Under the pieces are notes generated by a model. That model was not told where the DNA came from. It ran no database searches and worked only from the letters and a program-made list of their open reading frames with translations. A stretch of DNA of 64,000 nucleotides from Sipunculus nudus. Taxonomy: Eukaryota > Annelida > Sipuncula > Golfingiida > Sipunculidae. The DNA lies in assembly GCA_026874595.1 (NCBI GenBank), contig CM049312.1, positions 74,000,429-74,064,428 of the forward strand. The letters are read 5' to 3'. Made by a program: the position numbers and the translations under genes. Position 1 is the stretch's first letter; every line of letters begins with the position of its first letter. Below are positions 51,426 through 61,929 of the stretch, one piece after another.

Positions 51426-51538
51426 CTGGGGTCTGGAAGGATGATTTTCTTGCTAGCTCGTGCCGCTGGAGTCGATTTGCTCTTCTCCATTGCCATGAGA
51501 TAACTGACATCGGCTAAAACTGCTTCCAAATCCGCCAT
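51426..51538 (-). CDS. GRK2/3 (Gprk1-like): GRK2/GRK3-type G-protein-coupled receptor kinase, coding exon 1 (N-terminal helix)
   Basis: The minus strand reads ATG at 51538-51536, then 37 codons and two bases, then the splice donor CAG/GTAAA. The peptide starts [20 protein letters not shown] and continues [17 protein letters not shown]. This is essentially the N-terminus of animal GRK2/GRK3, a Ser/Thr kinase that phosphorylates agonist-occupied GPCRs at the plasma membrane and starts desensitisation. In the family this segment forms the amphipathic helix that docks on active receptor and kinase domain. Asp3, Leu4, Val7, Leu8 and Asp10 are present, as are Tyr13 (Src site in mammals) and Ser29 (PKC site in mammals). 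The start is fixed by the family and the context CAAAATGG. The exon ends in phase 2 and joins exon 2 in frame, completing a Ser codon. The rest of the gene (RH domain remainder, kinase, PH) is not visible here. GRK2 and GRK3 are a vertebrate split, so an invertebrate gene is probably the single ancestral type. Confidence 0.97.
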
Positions 51539-52450
51539 TTTGACAAGCGTTCAGCGACCGTCAATATCCAGCTGGTTTTGCTAAGAAACGGACAAGGTGG
51601 CCGTGTCAGGGCCCGGCGAGCACAAATATCGGCTGAAATACACTCGGCCTGTTATATCAACACAGTTCTGGACCTAACAGATACCAATGCAAGATAATAC
51701 ATCCATATTTCAATGTACGGAGTCAGACGAGAAAACCTCTGCTGCAGTCATCCAAGTACCTGCGAAGGCTGCATAAACACAAAGTGGTCTTTTATTTTCT
51801 GGGGAGGGTCGGACAAATGTGGCTATAAACATATGCATACATTTACAAGTCCATTTTCATACTGTCGCTATAAATCCTCACACAACATTATATAACCCGA
51901 TTTAGTATATCTGAAACACGTTTGATACATACGCTTTTGATATGATATTCACATACGGCCCAGTTGCAACAGTAGGCAGGGTCGGCGAAAATATCCCCCT
52001 AAAATATTCTGAACCGCAAGTTGTCAATTTAAGCGTTTCTGATTGGTCGCGGTTTCTAGGATCGATGGGGAGCAGGGCTGCGTTTCTAGGCATCAATAAT
52101 TTGATGAAATCACACACATTGTCACGGCTAGGATACTCCCGTCGATGATGCGCCTTTCCTGGGGATTTTAATAACGCAAGCGTTAAATAGGAAATGACTT
52201 GAGACGTGTGGTGTTCGGAGTAAACCTCTAGGGAATATCTGTGTCGTTCGCACCTTGGTAGAGACTCGTGAGGGTCCAGTGTCTCGTTCTGCGTGAGACA
52301 TTGGAAGAACATATGAGACGCGGACCCGCCCACACTCTAGATCTTATCCAGCGCTCATCTTCTCGAGAGTCAAGCACGCACTTGTTGGGACATTTTGGGC
52401 ACTAGATCGCTGACATGGCTGTCACGTTCTCAACGAACACAGGCCGCTTG
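51539..52450 (-). promoter_or_regulatory. GRK2/3 5' UTR and CpG-rich promoter region
   Basis: From the GRK2 start codon upstream (rightward) the sequence becomes GC- and CpG-rich for about 900 bases, a sharp contrast with the intron. There is an inverted CCAAT box (ATTGG, 52042-52046), several CpG-rich stretches and no clear TATA box. The 5' UTR must lie in the first part, but the start site cannot be placed from sequence. Open frames here (51902-52333 minus, 51942-52148 plus) begin or lie in this GC-rich DNA and are probably incidental. Divergent transcription to the right is possible but unsupported. Confidence 0.7.
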
Positions 52451-52845
52451 CTGGCATGATTTCACTAAGTTAATCCATAAACGAGGTTTTATTGTCTATT
52501 TTCACATTTTCTAGAAGTAAACATTTTTTTCTTAAACTATTTCGCCTGTCTGCCTTAAAGACATGGCATCGAGATAACAATATACGGGAGCCCCATGCGA
52601 AGAACCTATGTCCTTGAGATACCTCAACTTATAATTTTAATTTGCACTGGAAAAAATATGCAGAATTGAAAAAAAATCATATTTATGCCTCATAAGTGGC
52701 TGTTGAAAGCTGTGCTTACTCGATCGTCAACCAGTGATTTCACGTGTAGGCCAACATGAAAAATTTGGATTTTAGATATTTAGGTTCGACGCACATACAG
52801 ATATATAGTGGTATCACATATATAAGGCCAAAAGAATAAAAGGTA

Positions 52846-53110
52846 TGGTTCTCAAGCACCGCCAGCGTCAATTTTAATCCCCCGTATCAAACATTTTATT
52901 TTTATTTTCATCTTTCAAAAAGATAAAATAATACAATTTTGATCAGATTTCCTTTGTTATGTAGTGCTTTTATCTCTTAAGCAAAAATATATGTTATTTT
53001 TTTCATGCTTTTCCCTGTTCATATGACATTTTTATTGAAACATACAAAAAGGTCAAAAATAAAATATCGCCCGCCCGCAGTGATTTCTGAAAAAAAGTGC
53101 CCGAGAACCA
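52846..53110. mobile_element. 265-base TA-flanked MITE upstream of GRK2/3
   Basis: Left TGGTTCTCAAGCAC and right (inverse) TGGTTCTCGGGCAC match at 12 of 14 positions, with TA on each side (52844-52845, 53111-53112). The AT-rich interior has no coding capacity. Confidence 0.65.
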
Positions 53111-53768
53111 TACTTATTTATTTTTTTGGCCTAATATCTGAAACATTATCATCCGAGCGACTTCTCCCAAATAGTATAATGTGTACATATGTAATGGTCC
53201 CTGCTTGCTTCACAATTTGTGCATGACCCCTGTTTTGACGACGACATGGTTTTCTTTGAATAACGGTATTTTCATAACCCTGGACATTCAGCCAAAAATG
53301 TACACTTCTTATTAATAAATAAACATGTCCCCGCCCAATTAATAGAAATTACGCGGAACAGATCTATTGTATCGATCAAGTTATTTTCTTTATAATAATG
53401 TGAGTTTCACCAAAAAAAACACTTTTATCCCGAAAATAATCCATCCGTCCCATCTGTAAGAAAATTATCCATTTATTAGTATTTTCGAGTTAAAGAGAAT
53501 TGTTTGAAAAGAAAAATATATAAATAAATAAATCGATTCAATAAACGTAGACTGTGCGAAACAAGCGGATTTTCGGATAAGAGTATCTATTTTAAAATGG
53601 TATTATAAAATTATAACTATAACCTATTTTTTGTGTTCATATTCTATGAGTTATCCGCGCATATTTATAATAATTGTGCACTTATATACGGAAACTACAC
53701 CGCCCTGTTGTACCTGTCCCGCTGTACTTTAAATAAATAATTATACTGTTAGGAGAACACGACATCCC

Positions 53769-53769
<1 letters not shown>

Positions 53770-53799
<30 letters not shown>

Positions 53800-53813
53800 T
53801 ACTCACACACACA
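53770..53813 (+). repeat. C-run followed by (CA)n
   Basis: Seventeen C then an interrupted CA repeat. Other C or G runs of about 9-14 bases lie near 7062, 11972, 15546, 48502 and 56783. Confidence 0.9.
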
Positions 53814-54344
53814 CGCCCGCACATACGGACATGCTTCAGTTATAACGCCAAATGTCGTTATCCCTAGAATAAAAACCCATAAGCAGACCTGTGAAACCTT
53901 TGGCAAGCTATATGGAGATACAGAATATATATATAGTTCTTCCCACCGTGCAAACAGTTTGTTCATGTTTCCTAGAGGAACAAACCGGTATATTTGTGTA
54001 ACGCACTTTTTATCGGAATAGCCCCATCGAGACTTTATATCCGTCTCCGCCCACACATAACTCAAGCAAACTGATAAATCAAATAATTTTTCCTCGTGTA
54101 CACATCCAGGCCGAATATCTGACCTAGGAGAGTTGAAGTTGCAAAAGTTACCGGGAGTTTGACGTAAGTTAGTGGTGTAAAACTGAAAGTCCTTTGTTCA
54201 CCAAAGACGTTTATTAACACGTGAATTTCAAAATGTTCATTGAGACTGATTGTGCGATGCCAGGTTTAAAAAACAACAACAGAAATACGGAAGGTTGAGG
54301 AGAAGTGTTCAACTGTAATATGATGTTAAGGCCAGCCTTGTATA

Positions 54345-54570
54345 CGCTCTAAGAAAAAAAGGGTAGCATGTAGATCCCTTAAGGGTTCTTCAGAGTGGAG
54401 CAAGTGGGGAACCCTTGAAGGTTCCAGATAGAACCCTCTAGTCAGGGTTCTTTATGGAACCCTAGCTCTCCGGGGATTCCTTGGGGACCGCTAAAGGTTC
54501 TGTATGTAACCCTAATAATGGGTGATTCTATGAACCTCACAGAAGGGTTCTTCCTAGAAACATTTGTTAA
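54345..54570. repeat. GGGTTC/GAACCC iterated hairpin module
   Basis: Repeated AGGGTTCTT, GGAACCCT, AAGGTTC and TAGAACCC motifs in both orientations (for example 54380, 54412, 54433, 54446, 54460, 54497, 54546) form a set of short foldbacks. It resembles a degenerate palindromic MITE or satellite. Confidence 0.65.
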
Positions 54571-54580
54571 TGAAAGGGTT

Positions 54581-54584
<4 letters not shown>

Positions 54585-54645
<61 letters not shown>
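54585..54645 (+). repeat. (TA)n microsatellite, about 61 bases
   Basis: Uninterrupted alternating T and A directly after the GGGTTC/GAACCC module. Confidence 0.95.
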
Positions 54646-54649
<4 letters not shown>

Positions 54650-55029
54650 TATAGTCTGGGATGTCATTTCATACGTTTAGAATAAATTAATCATATGTCC
54701 ATATTGAAGGGAAACAGTTTTAATATGGAAAAGTTTGTTGATTGATAATATGAAAAAGTCTAAAAGTATATCTCATAGTAAATGAGTTATTGCAAGGACT
54801 ATGATTAAAATTCCTATTCCTAGCTTAGATGTATCTTTTAAATATGATAAACCCTTCCGGGTGAACAGTGTCATTTTAAATGCCATTAGACATATAAATT
54901 GTACAAAAATATGATTTTATATAATAATGGGAGACCAGACTGGGAGATAAACATTCGAATGTTGTGTGGCGGAAATTCTCTTGCCGATCACAATCACCCG
55001 GAAAGAAAACCAGTTGCAGCTATAACTCA

Positions 55030-55330
55030 TGAAGTATATGTTTATCAGCTCAGCTGACTAAAAATTATCAGGGCCCATTGTCGCGTTAGCTTTTCGAAAG
55101 TTTCCGTAGGCATGGCGAAGTCGTAACCATTAACGATAGAAACTTCTGACTGGGCAACCAGACGGACCTTTTTTTGTCTGTCTTTATCGGTTCGCCTGTT
55201 GGCAACTTTATTAAAAAAAGTAATCCATGGATTTTAATGAAATTTTCAGAATAGCTCGGGAATGATACAAGGAATAAATGGTTAAAATGTGGAGTTGATC
55301 CGGATCACCGTCTGGATCGCAGGAATTTTT
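55030..55330. repeat. Dispersed repeat of the TCAGCTGAC family, CpG-retaining
   Basis: TATCAGCTCAGCTGACTAAAA at about 55039 resembles one arm of the hairpin family. It is followed by a GTCGCGTTAGC...TCCGGATCACCGTCTGGATCG stretch of repeat-like character. Assignment is tentative. Confidence 0.35.
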
Positions 55331-55842
55331 AATGGAAAAATGCTGCATTTCTGACAACGCAATATTTGGGGTAATGAGCTGCCTTGGCGGAGATCTGCGC
55401 TCTCTGGGTGCTTTCCTAGTAAAACAAGGATTGAAAGATATGCAGAAGTGTGTGAAAACAAGGCAGGATTAACACGTGCATGTGTCCAACATATGTTTAT
55501 GGACATCTTGTAACTCTTCCCGGCTAAAGTAGGCATGTTTATATATGTAATTCGTCTTGTACTGTTAGTTGCTAGATTAAGCGAGGTTTTACACGTAATT
55601 CGTCTTATAGTGTTAGCTGCTAAATTTAGCATGGATTTATGCGTGATCCATCTAGTATATGATCGGTCCGTGCCAGATGAAAGAGCCACGAGTGGCGTAA
55701 AATACGCAAACATGCGATATATGTAATAAAGGCAATTCAATACCGTAACGCGCAGCTGACTTAAACAATCAAATAATAAATAACAGATGTAGAATATTAT
55801 GGCAATCAAAGCAAGGACCACCAGCTCTGTGGAAAAGAACAA
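55282..55842 (-). other. 186-codon open frame of unknown status
   Basis: The longest open frame in the window. It opens with TTG, not ATG, directly before an acceptor-like TTCTTTTCCACAG, so it may be the inside of an exon. The first 50 residues are hydrophobic (LVVLALIAIIFYICYLLFDC, then a Cys/Tyr-rich stretch), compatible with a membrane segment. Residues about 68-110 are the translated 48-base tandem repeat (SMLNLAANTIRRITCK and variants); the rest is featureless. The first in-frame ATG lies after the hydrophobic part. I recognise no family. The region is CpG-retaining, which reduces stop codons, so chance is a fair alternative. Confidence 0.2.
55520..55660. repeat. 48-base tandem repeat (two full units plus partial)
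   Basis: GTAATTCGTCTT.TA.TGTTAG starts two successive 48-base units (about 55550-55597 and 55598-55645), followed by a partial third (GTGATCCATCTAGTATATGAT). The period is a multiple of three, so frames on both strands survive it. Confidence 0.7.
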
Positions 55843-56229
55843 CAGTACTATATTTACCCGCGGTATACCCTAACTTCCGTCATGGGACTTGCGTTTTCCG
55901 CTTTTTAGTTTGTATATGCGAAATAACACCCACATGAGTGGCTTGGACATTTTTGCGAGGTTCGGGTTTGATGTGGGCAAGGAAATACGATAAAAAAAGG
56001 TACATCGAAAACAGTCTCAATGTAGAAATTTATCTGCGGAGAGAGTTTGGTAGCCATTGAAGCCGCATCTTCCAAGTATAAGATGACCGCGCCTTCATCC
56101 GCAAATCATAGTGTGATTTATATTGCAAATATAAGCACATAGCTTATGTGGAACAGGTTTTAAAATTGCATTGGGAAAGGGGATAGGGATGACTTTCAGT
56201 TGTTGCTAACAAATGGGGCTGATACTATG

Positions 56230-56932
56230 CAGGGCCGGCGTAATATACCAATCCTCGACAAAATGTCATCAATATCACCATTTCCTACCCCGTTTCGTAA
56301 TACAGACAAACCGACCAATCAAAAGGGAAATTAAAATACCGTCAGGGCATACAAAGATAAATCCTTCTATTATTTTGGGGAAATTTGGGTGTGGTCCTAA
56401 AAACGTTAATCCGCTCTGCACTGCACCAATACACATCCCCTTTCGACAAAAGTCTCTCCCCAGATAGATTCTGGCCTGGGAACTGTCCTCTGTATAGTAC
56501 TTTTCGTGTCCTTATAATGTCCCCGCGCTCTTATCGAACCTTTGAAGGATTATTTCACCCAATTCTGGAAACCCATCAAAGGGGCCTCCATTTTGACTGC
56601 ACATTAAAACCGGAATGTCACAGGTCGCATATCTAAATATGGATATACTGCTAGTATATGTAACAACGTAGGAACTGGCAGGAAAGTACATGTATATATA
56701 GTATACTTTCTGTGGTTTAAACGTGCATTCTACAGAAATTAATGGAGATTTCTATGTCATATGCATCCCCTCGCCCCTCCTCCCCCCCCCCCGTAAATAC
56801 ACATAATTTATATATAAATACATTTACAGAACAACATTTATAAACGTTTGAAGATAGTGATGTGAGGCAATAAAGAAGGGATGCACTTAGTTGCCCTTGC
56901 CCACGGCGCAGAAGACCCATGCGCCGGCCCTG
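56230..56932. mobile_element. Probable hAT-type MITE with CAGGGCCGGCG ends, about 700 bases
   Basis: CAGGGCCGGCGTAAT at 56230 and ATGCGCCGGCCCTG ending at 56932 are inverted. CAGGGCCGGC ends are common among hAT MITEs. The flanking octamers do not match, so the two ends might belong to two insertions. Short frames at 56213-56636 are unconvincing. Confidence 0.5.
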
Positions 56933-57569
56933 GCTGTGTAACGTATATAGATCAAAATATTGTGAACATGCAAGGAATATACAAAATGTTGGAAATGTAG
57001 TTGATTTATTAAATCTAGCTTTATCGGTAAAATGATTGCTATTTTTTTCAAACTTATTCATTATTGAAGTAAGGATAATGCCTGGCATTTAAATCTGTCC
57101 ACAAGACAGGAATTTTACTGTGTTGGATTGTTGCTATATTCAATGCTGTTAAAACAGAGGTTATGTTCACAGACTTGTACAAACTTGCACATGAATGTAC
57201 AGCACGTTGCCAACTCTTAAAGAAACCTATAACGATATCTTACGTCTATTAATTAAAATAATTCTTTGAACCTTTAATACAAATAGGCCCGAGAACGTCA
57301 ATGCCACTGCTAACAGGCTGCTCGTTTTTGTTTACACCCATGTGCTTTTAAAATGTAGGGTCCCCGCCAAAATAATCAAAGCATATATCAGGCCGCAAAT
57401 GGATTGATTCACAGGACTCGGGCAAAACAAGCTTGTATGTGGGCAGAAATTCATTTTACGTACAGGGAGATTTATCATTACGGCGAGCCATTGAGTTATA
57501 CAAAGATGTTTCTCGGACATGGTGGGTATTGGTAGGAAGTTAACAAATATGTTTACTGTTTGGCCTGGA

Positions 57570-57944
57570 TTATTCTAAATAACATAATACTTGTAGGTGG
57601 CCAGGCTTTGTCAACATTTCAAAACAATTTGCTTCCTTGTCGAGGTTTTCAGTGCAGTTTTCTATATAACACGTGGTGCCACTTTGACATCTCGGTATGT
57701 CCAAAAGGTTTAATATGAAGGAGAGAGCACTTCTTGGTTCAGCTAGTTCCGATATCACTTGCGAAATCCGATTAGGAACCTCGAACTTAGGTGTGAAACG
57801 CGACTCGCGTGAGTGCTGGCGCCAGGACATTAGCAGCCTCATCCGCAGGCTCACCGCTGGGAGAGGCGTAGCGCCATCGTGTGTTTGTGGTAGGAACTGA
57901 AGTATGTCACCATACCGCGACATGGCAGGATAGTTCTTACACAT
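57570..57944 (-). other. 124-codon open frame of unknown status
   Basis: ATG at 57944 follows an acceptor-like CTCTTTCTAAACAG (minus strand, ending near 57970). The frame reads MCKNYPAMSRYGDILQFLPQ and then a basic segment rich in Arg/Ser, with four Cys in the C-terminal third, and ends in TAA. A donor-like GCG/GTGAGC lies inside (near 57855). It could be an exon of an upstream gene or a chance frame in CpG-rich DNA; the opposite strand also has a 67-codon frame. No family recognised. Confidence 0.22.
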
Positions 57945-58509
57945 ATCTGGACTGTCAATAGATCTGTTTAGAAAGAGTATGCAAAAATATGGAACATGGA
58001 GCCGTCACCTATTATATTAATTGTTCGTGTTCCAGTCAGGAACTGATCATAATTCATCTTCTCATGGTCTTCTTGTGATTTCAAGGACAAAAACACCAGA
58101 ATATCACTCTAAGTAACACATCGTAAAACGCAACTTCACAAATCAAGATTCTTTAAGCTTCCAGTCCTTGTTTATTCAATGTTTCTGCGTGATTTTTCTT
58201 ATCCTTGTTAGAGATGTGACGCGCGTACGCTAGATTGGAAGTCTGGTCATGCGGTCGTGTTATGGTACAGAGATACACGTGGACTGGATCTTACTCATAT
58301 AGAGAACCATATAGTTAAAAACGTTTAAAACCTTTGACATGGAGATATAAAGCCCGTATGCCTCGATGATTTTACTGCATGGTAAACTTTTGCATACAGC
58401 AAAAATGAGCTAATAACGTGAGATAATACACGGTTTATTGCAAATTAATACTAACCTTTGACTTCGATTTTTTTCACTTATGGATAATTTTATACCAAAT
58501 ATTATATCA

Positions 58510-58521
58510 ATATATATATAC

Positions 58522-58566
<45 letters not shown>
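58510..58566 (+). repeat. (TA)n microsatellite with one CATATG interruption
   Basis: Alternating T and A, interrupted near 58521-58526. Confidence 0.95.
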
Positions 58567-58568
<2 letters not shown>

Positions 58569-58845
58569 ATTACATATTCTATAACATAAGATAATCCAAA
58601 CAATGATTTATCTTAACAAAATCTTGTTGTTCGAATTAACATGCATTTATTGTATTTGCAAAGCGGAAGACACTTTTTGTCTACCCTTACTTTCATGGGT
58701 CATAGAAGAATTAACTAATGTTTCGCTTCATCAATTCAATAATTTATGTTATACTAAGTTTTAAATCATTTATATATTTTTCGTATTTTAATTTAGATCC
58801 AGATTTTAAACAAACAAATGATATAAAACTTATAAGTGAGTAAGG

Positions 58846-59050
58846 CCTTCCGTGGTTCAAGGGTAGAGAACAGGACTCAAATCCGAGAGAGTTTTGAGTT
58901 TGATCTCAGCTGAGGAAGGTTTAGGGTTTCCAAGGTGAGCGCTCTGCAGGCTTAACGAGACGACTGTACCCCACAGTCGTGTTTCAATCACAAACGAGTG
59001 CGACTTTCGGGGGTTCTTAGATGTCACTCACCCAGGACCCGAATTGCGAT
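58846..59050 (+). repeat. SINE family 2, 5' part, CpG-retaining copy
   Basis: The tRNA-like head TTCCGTGGTTCAAGGGTAGA and the B-box-like GAGTTTGATCTC are followed by the family body (AGCGCTCTGCAGGCTTAACG). It is not a tRNA gene: no cloverleaf acceptor pairing is evident and the body matches the SINE copies. Confidence 0.6.
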
Positions 59051-59879
59051 GAACAGAGCCTTGCTGACCCCAGGATAGTCGGATTTTCTTTCCCCTGTCA
59101 CATGGTCCGAGACCGGAAACGGATGCTGCAGTCCTATGTATTTATAGGACCTATAATTGAGCAAGCATAAAAATGAAGGCCGTTCCCTCCAACAATAAAA
59201 AAATAAAGCAGAGACAAAGGAGACTCCACCGGTGCGATATTGTAGACGGGCCATTAATAAATACGGAATAGGCCGAGAAGAAGAAAAGTATCAGTGAAAT
59301 GACAAGTAGATTATAGCTGAGAAGAAGAATATTAAGAAAGCTGTTACTGGCGTATAACTACCCAGCATGATTGCCATTCATTTTGGTTTAAAAGTGATAG
59401 CTTTACATGCAGCCAGGTGGGAAATTAATATCCCAGAAAAAGGAACAATTTTCTCCATACCTAGAAACCATCTGAATTCAATGAAAGATATTAACTGATA
59501 TTAAATCAGAAAAAAACACGACACTCCTGCGTACACATTCAGGTTTAAAGGTTGTGGTTAGACGTAGAAGACGGTGGTTAGACGTTGATGTTTTATTTTA
59601 TTAAAGGACTGGGGCTCGTTTAATTTTCAAGGAGGCTACTTCTTCATTTTAATTATATATTTTTATTGTTTGATATGGAAGAATGCGACTGAAAATAAGG
59701 AAAGTACACGGTGCTTACGAAAGGTGCCCATTCAGCTACCTTTTGAAAAAGAATGTGATTTCTTGCTTTCCCTATGTCTAAATTAATGATCTAAGGGTTA
59801 TTTTGGTTGTGGAAACTTCTTATAAGGCTTTCGTGAAGGATGTGTGAACTTGTTTATCAACAACATGTTTATCAACAGC

Positions 59880-60420
59880 AATATTGATAAAACAGGAAAA
59901 ACACATGTAACCTTAGATGGTAGGTTGCATTTATAGGGAGGTAGAAAGGTCACTTGATGCAAAACGCCATTTTCAAAGCTCTGGTTATCTGACTAGCCGC
60001 CGGAAGCCCTTGTTGAATTTGATTTGATCATTTTGGCGGGCCCCCACATAAACAAAAACAAGCAGCCTGTGTGCGGTGATATCCACGTTTTCTTTCCTAA
60101 TTTTTACCTTTAGTTTATATTGATGACCAGACCCATTCAAGGCCACACCAAAAATATGTTTCTACGGACTGTGTATTTTTTTCTTTCATTTCTCCTTATC
60201 GGTCTTGCCAAAAAATGACAAAAAATGCTTAATTTCTAGAAAGGGTGTAAATGATTAATACAAAATTTAGTCCATTTTCCATACCTTTAAGAATTGTGTT
60301 AAGGAATTTGCAACTTTAACAACTTTACCGAGGACCTGGACTTCATTTGCAAAAAAAAAAAAAAATGACCCAAGAAAAAAGGAGCGGCATATTTTTAGAA
60401 CAATTAATTGTTTTTGCACG
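59880..60420 (+). repeat. Dispersed repeat, CpG-retaining copy
   Basis: The left part matches 250-470. The right part (60245-60370, TTAGTCCATTTTCCATACC, then GAGGACCTGGACTTCATTTG and an A-run) matches 13190-13320 in reverse. So this is the longer copy of one family represented by two fragments in the GRK2 intron. Confidence 0.55.
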
Positions 60421-60784
60421 GCCTAATTAACAAAGACTTACTTTTGTGTACCTATAGAGAGAGAGAGAAAATCAATTGTATGAACATACAAAGAGTTTGC
60501 ACTAAAATGCACGGTACTATCAATAATGCACTAGTGAATTTTAAATACGATCAACAACGGACCATGTACATGTTTTAGTAGCCTTCAAACATCCTTTTGT
60601 ATCAATTTTCCGGCATGTACATTTGTTTAACCAAGAATACTTAATCCTTTGACTCCTTGGACAAGCAAACACCATAAAATTGTTCAGTTAATCAATTCTT
60701 AAGTCATACATTGTCTATGTTGGCCTGCTACATCAGCTGCATGAATCTAAGAACAGCACACTGTGCTTGGCTTTTTATTCAAGA

Positions 60785-61222
60785 GACCGAAATTTCGCGG
60801 TTTCTTTATTTTGAACGTTTCGCGAGGGTTCAATATTCGCGACTGTGACAGAACCTATAAAAACTAAGTCAGGCAATATTTGTATTTATTATAAATGAGA
60901 TCAATCCCACATTACCTCATCCATTTCAGTTACAGTCCTTATATGTTTTGCCCTGTGTCAGACATATCCCCGATGATAACTGTATGTTTTACAAGAATTT
61001 ATGTCTTTGCATTGGTTGGTTCCGACACCATGCACAGATTAGGTAAACGAACCATGTTTTCATTGGGATATACTAATTATTCCTTTTGTTTCAGATGCAT
61101 ACCCATATAGTTTACCTTAGTTGGTGGGCATCTGATTCCCGAGGGTTTAATATTCGCGTACATTTTCCATTCGCGAATATCGCGAAATCAAAACCCTCGC
61201 GAACAAAAAGGCAACTACTGTA
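60785..61222. repeat. Dispersed repeat with TTCGCGAGGGTT / AACCCTCGCGAA termini
   Basis: TTTCGCGAGGGTTCAATATTCGCG occurs near 60820-60840, and again inverted and direct near 61140-61200, ending GGCAACTACTGTAG. CpG-poor versions sit in the GRK2 intron at 9797-9845, 10078-10135 and perhaps 29757-29830. Probably a MITE; exact ends unclear. Confidence 0.55.
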
Positions 61223-61629
61223 GTTCATCCGTCCTTGTATAGTTCACCTGATTCCTGATAGATGGCCCTTGTTTTTTTGCTTGACCCGGGACACAAGCTC
61301 TCATTTGTTTGATTCTTGGCCCTATGCCAGAACGGGTGTTATCAGACCAATGTCAGCGGGTATCGCGTGTTTAAAATTTGGGCTGGATGCATAATGCAAT
61401 ACTACGCTCTCTGTATTCTGTGCACACCCTGATGTTCCTGTCCAGACAACCTTGCCATAACAAGCAGCAGTTACACCAAACGACGTCTAGAAACGACTAC
61501 AGTGTATTACAACAGTGTATACAAGCGATTACGCTGATGCTCCTGAGTATTAACCATTGGGGAAATCTGGACCAATATGAATAACTAAATAACAACGGAG
61601 GAAGAGTTGTGTTACGATAATATCTATAT

Positions 61630-61630
61630 C

Positions 61631-61684
<54 letters not shown>
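61630..61684 (+). repeat. Compound (TA)n(GA)n microsatellite, left
   Basis: TA units to about 61650, then GA units to 61684. Confidence 0.95.
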
Positions 61685-61686
<2 letters not shown>

Positions 61687-61848
61687 CTCACCTAGCTCAG
61701 TTTAGCGACCATCTAAAACAAACGACCACTTTTTCACTTTTTTTTCATTTTTGCTTTTTTTTTATCAGACCTCGTTAAGACGACCACCTCGAAAATGCGA
61801 CAACTTTATCGTGGTCATGTCGGTGGTCGTAAATTCGAGGTATCACTG
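61683..61848. mobile_element. pogo/Tigger-like MITE between two (TA)n(GA)n tracts
   Basis: The right end GAGGTATCACTG is followed by TA. The left end ACCTC...GCGACCA matches as the inverse but its outer bases merge into the GA microsatellite. GACCACC/GGTGGTC motifs are present near both ends. Confidence 0.6.

Positions 61849-61850
<2 letters not shown>

Positions 61851-61925
<75 letters not shown>
61851..61925 (+). repeat. Compound (TA)n(GA)n microsatellite, right
   Basis: TA units to about 61888, then GA units to about 61925: the same order as the tract on the other side of the MITE at 61683-61848. Confidence 0.95.

Positions 61926-61929
<4 letters not shown>

Larger units (their letters stand above)
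53113..59879. other. CpG-retaining DNA upstream of GRK2/3
   Basis: Between the listed repeats the sequence keeps ordinary CpG frequency, unlike 1-51 kb. 55850-56130 and 57690-57900 are the GC-richest parts. No gene can be named; the two open frames listed are the only coding candidates. Confidence 0.5.

Noticed and set aside
51902-52333. 143-codon minus-strand frame upstream of GRK2
   Set aside because: Begins with GTG, lies in the CpG-rich promoter DNA where stops are rare, and has no recognisable domain or splice context.
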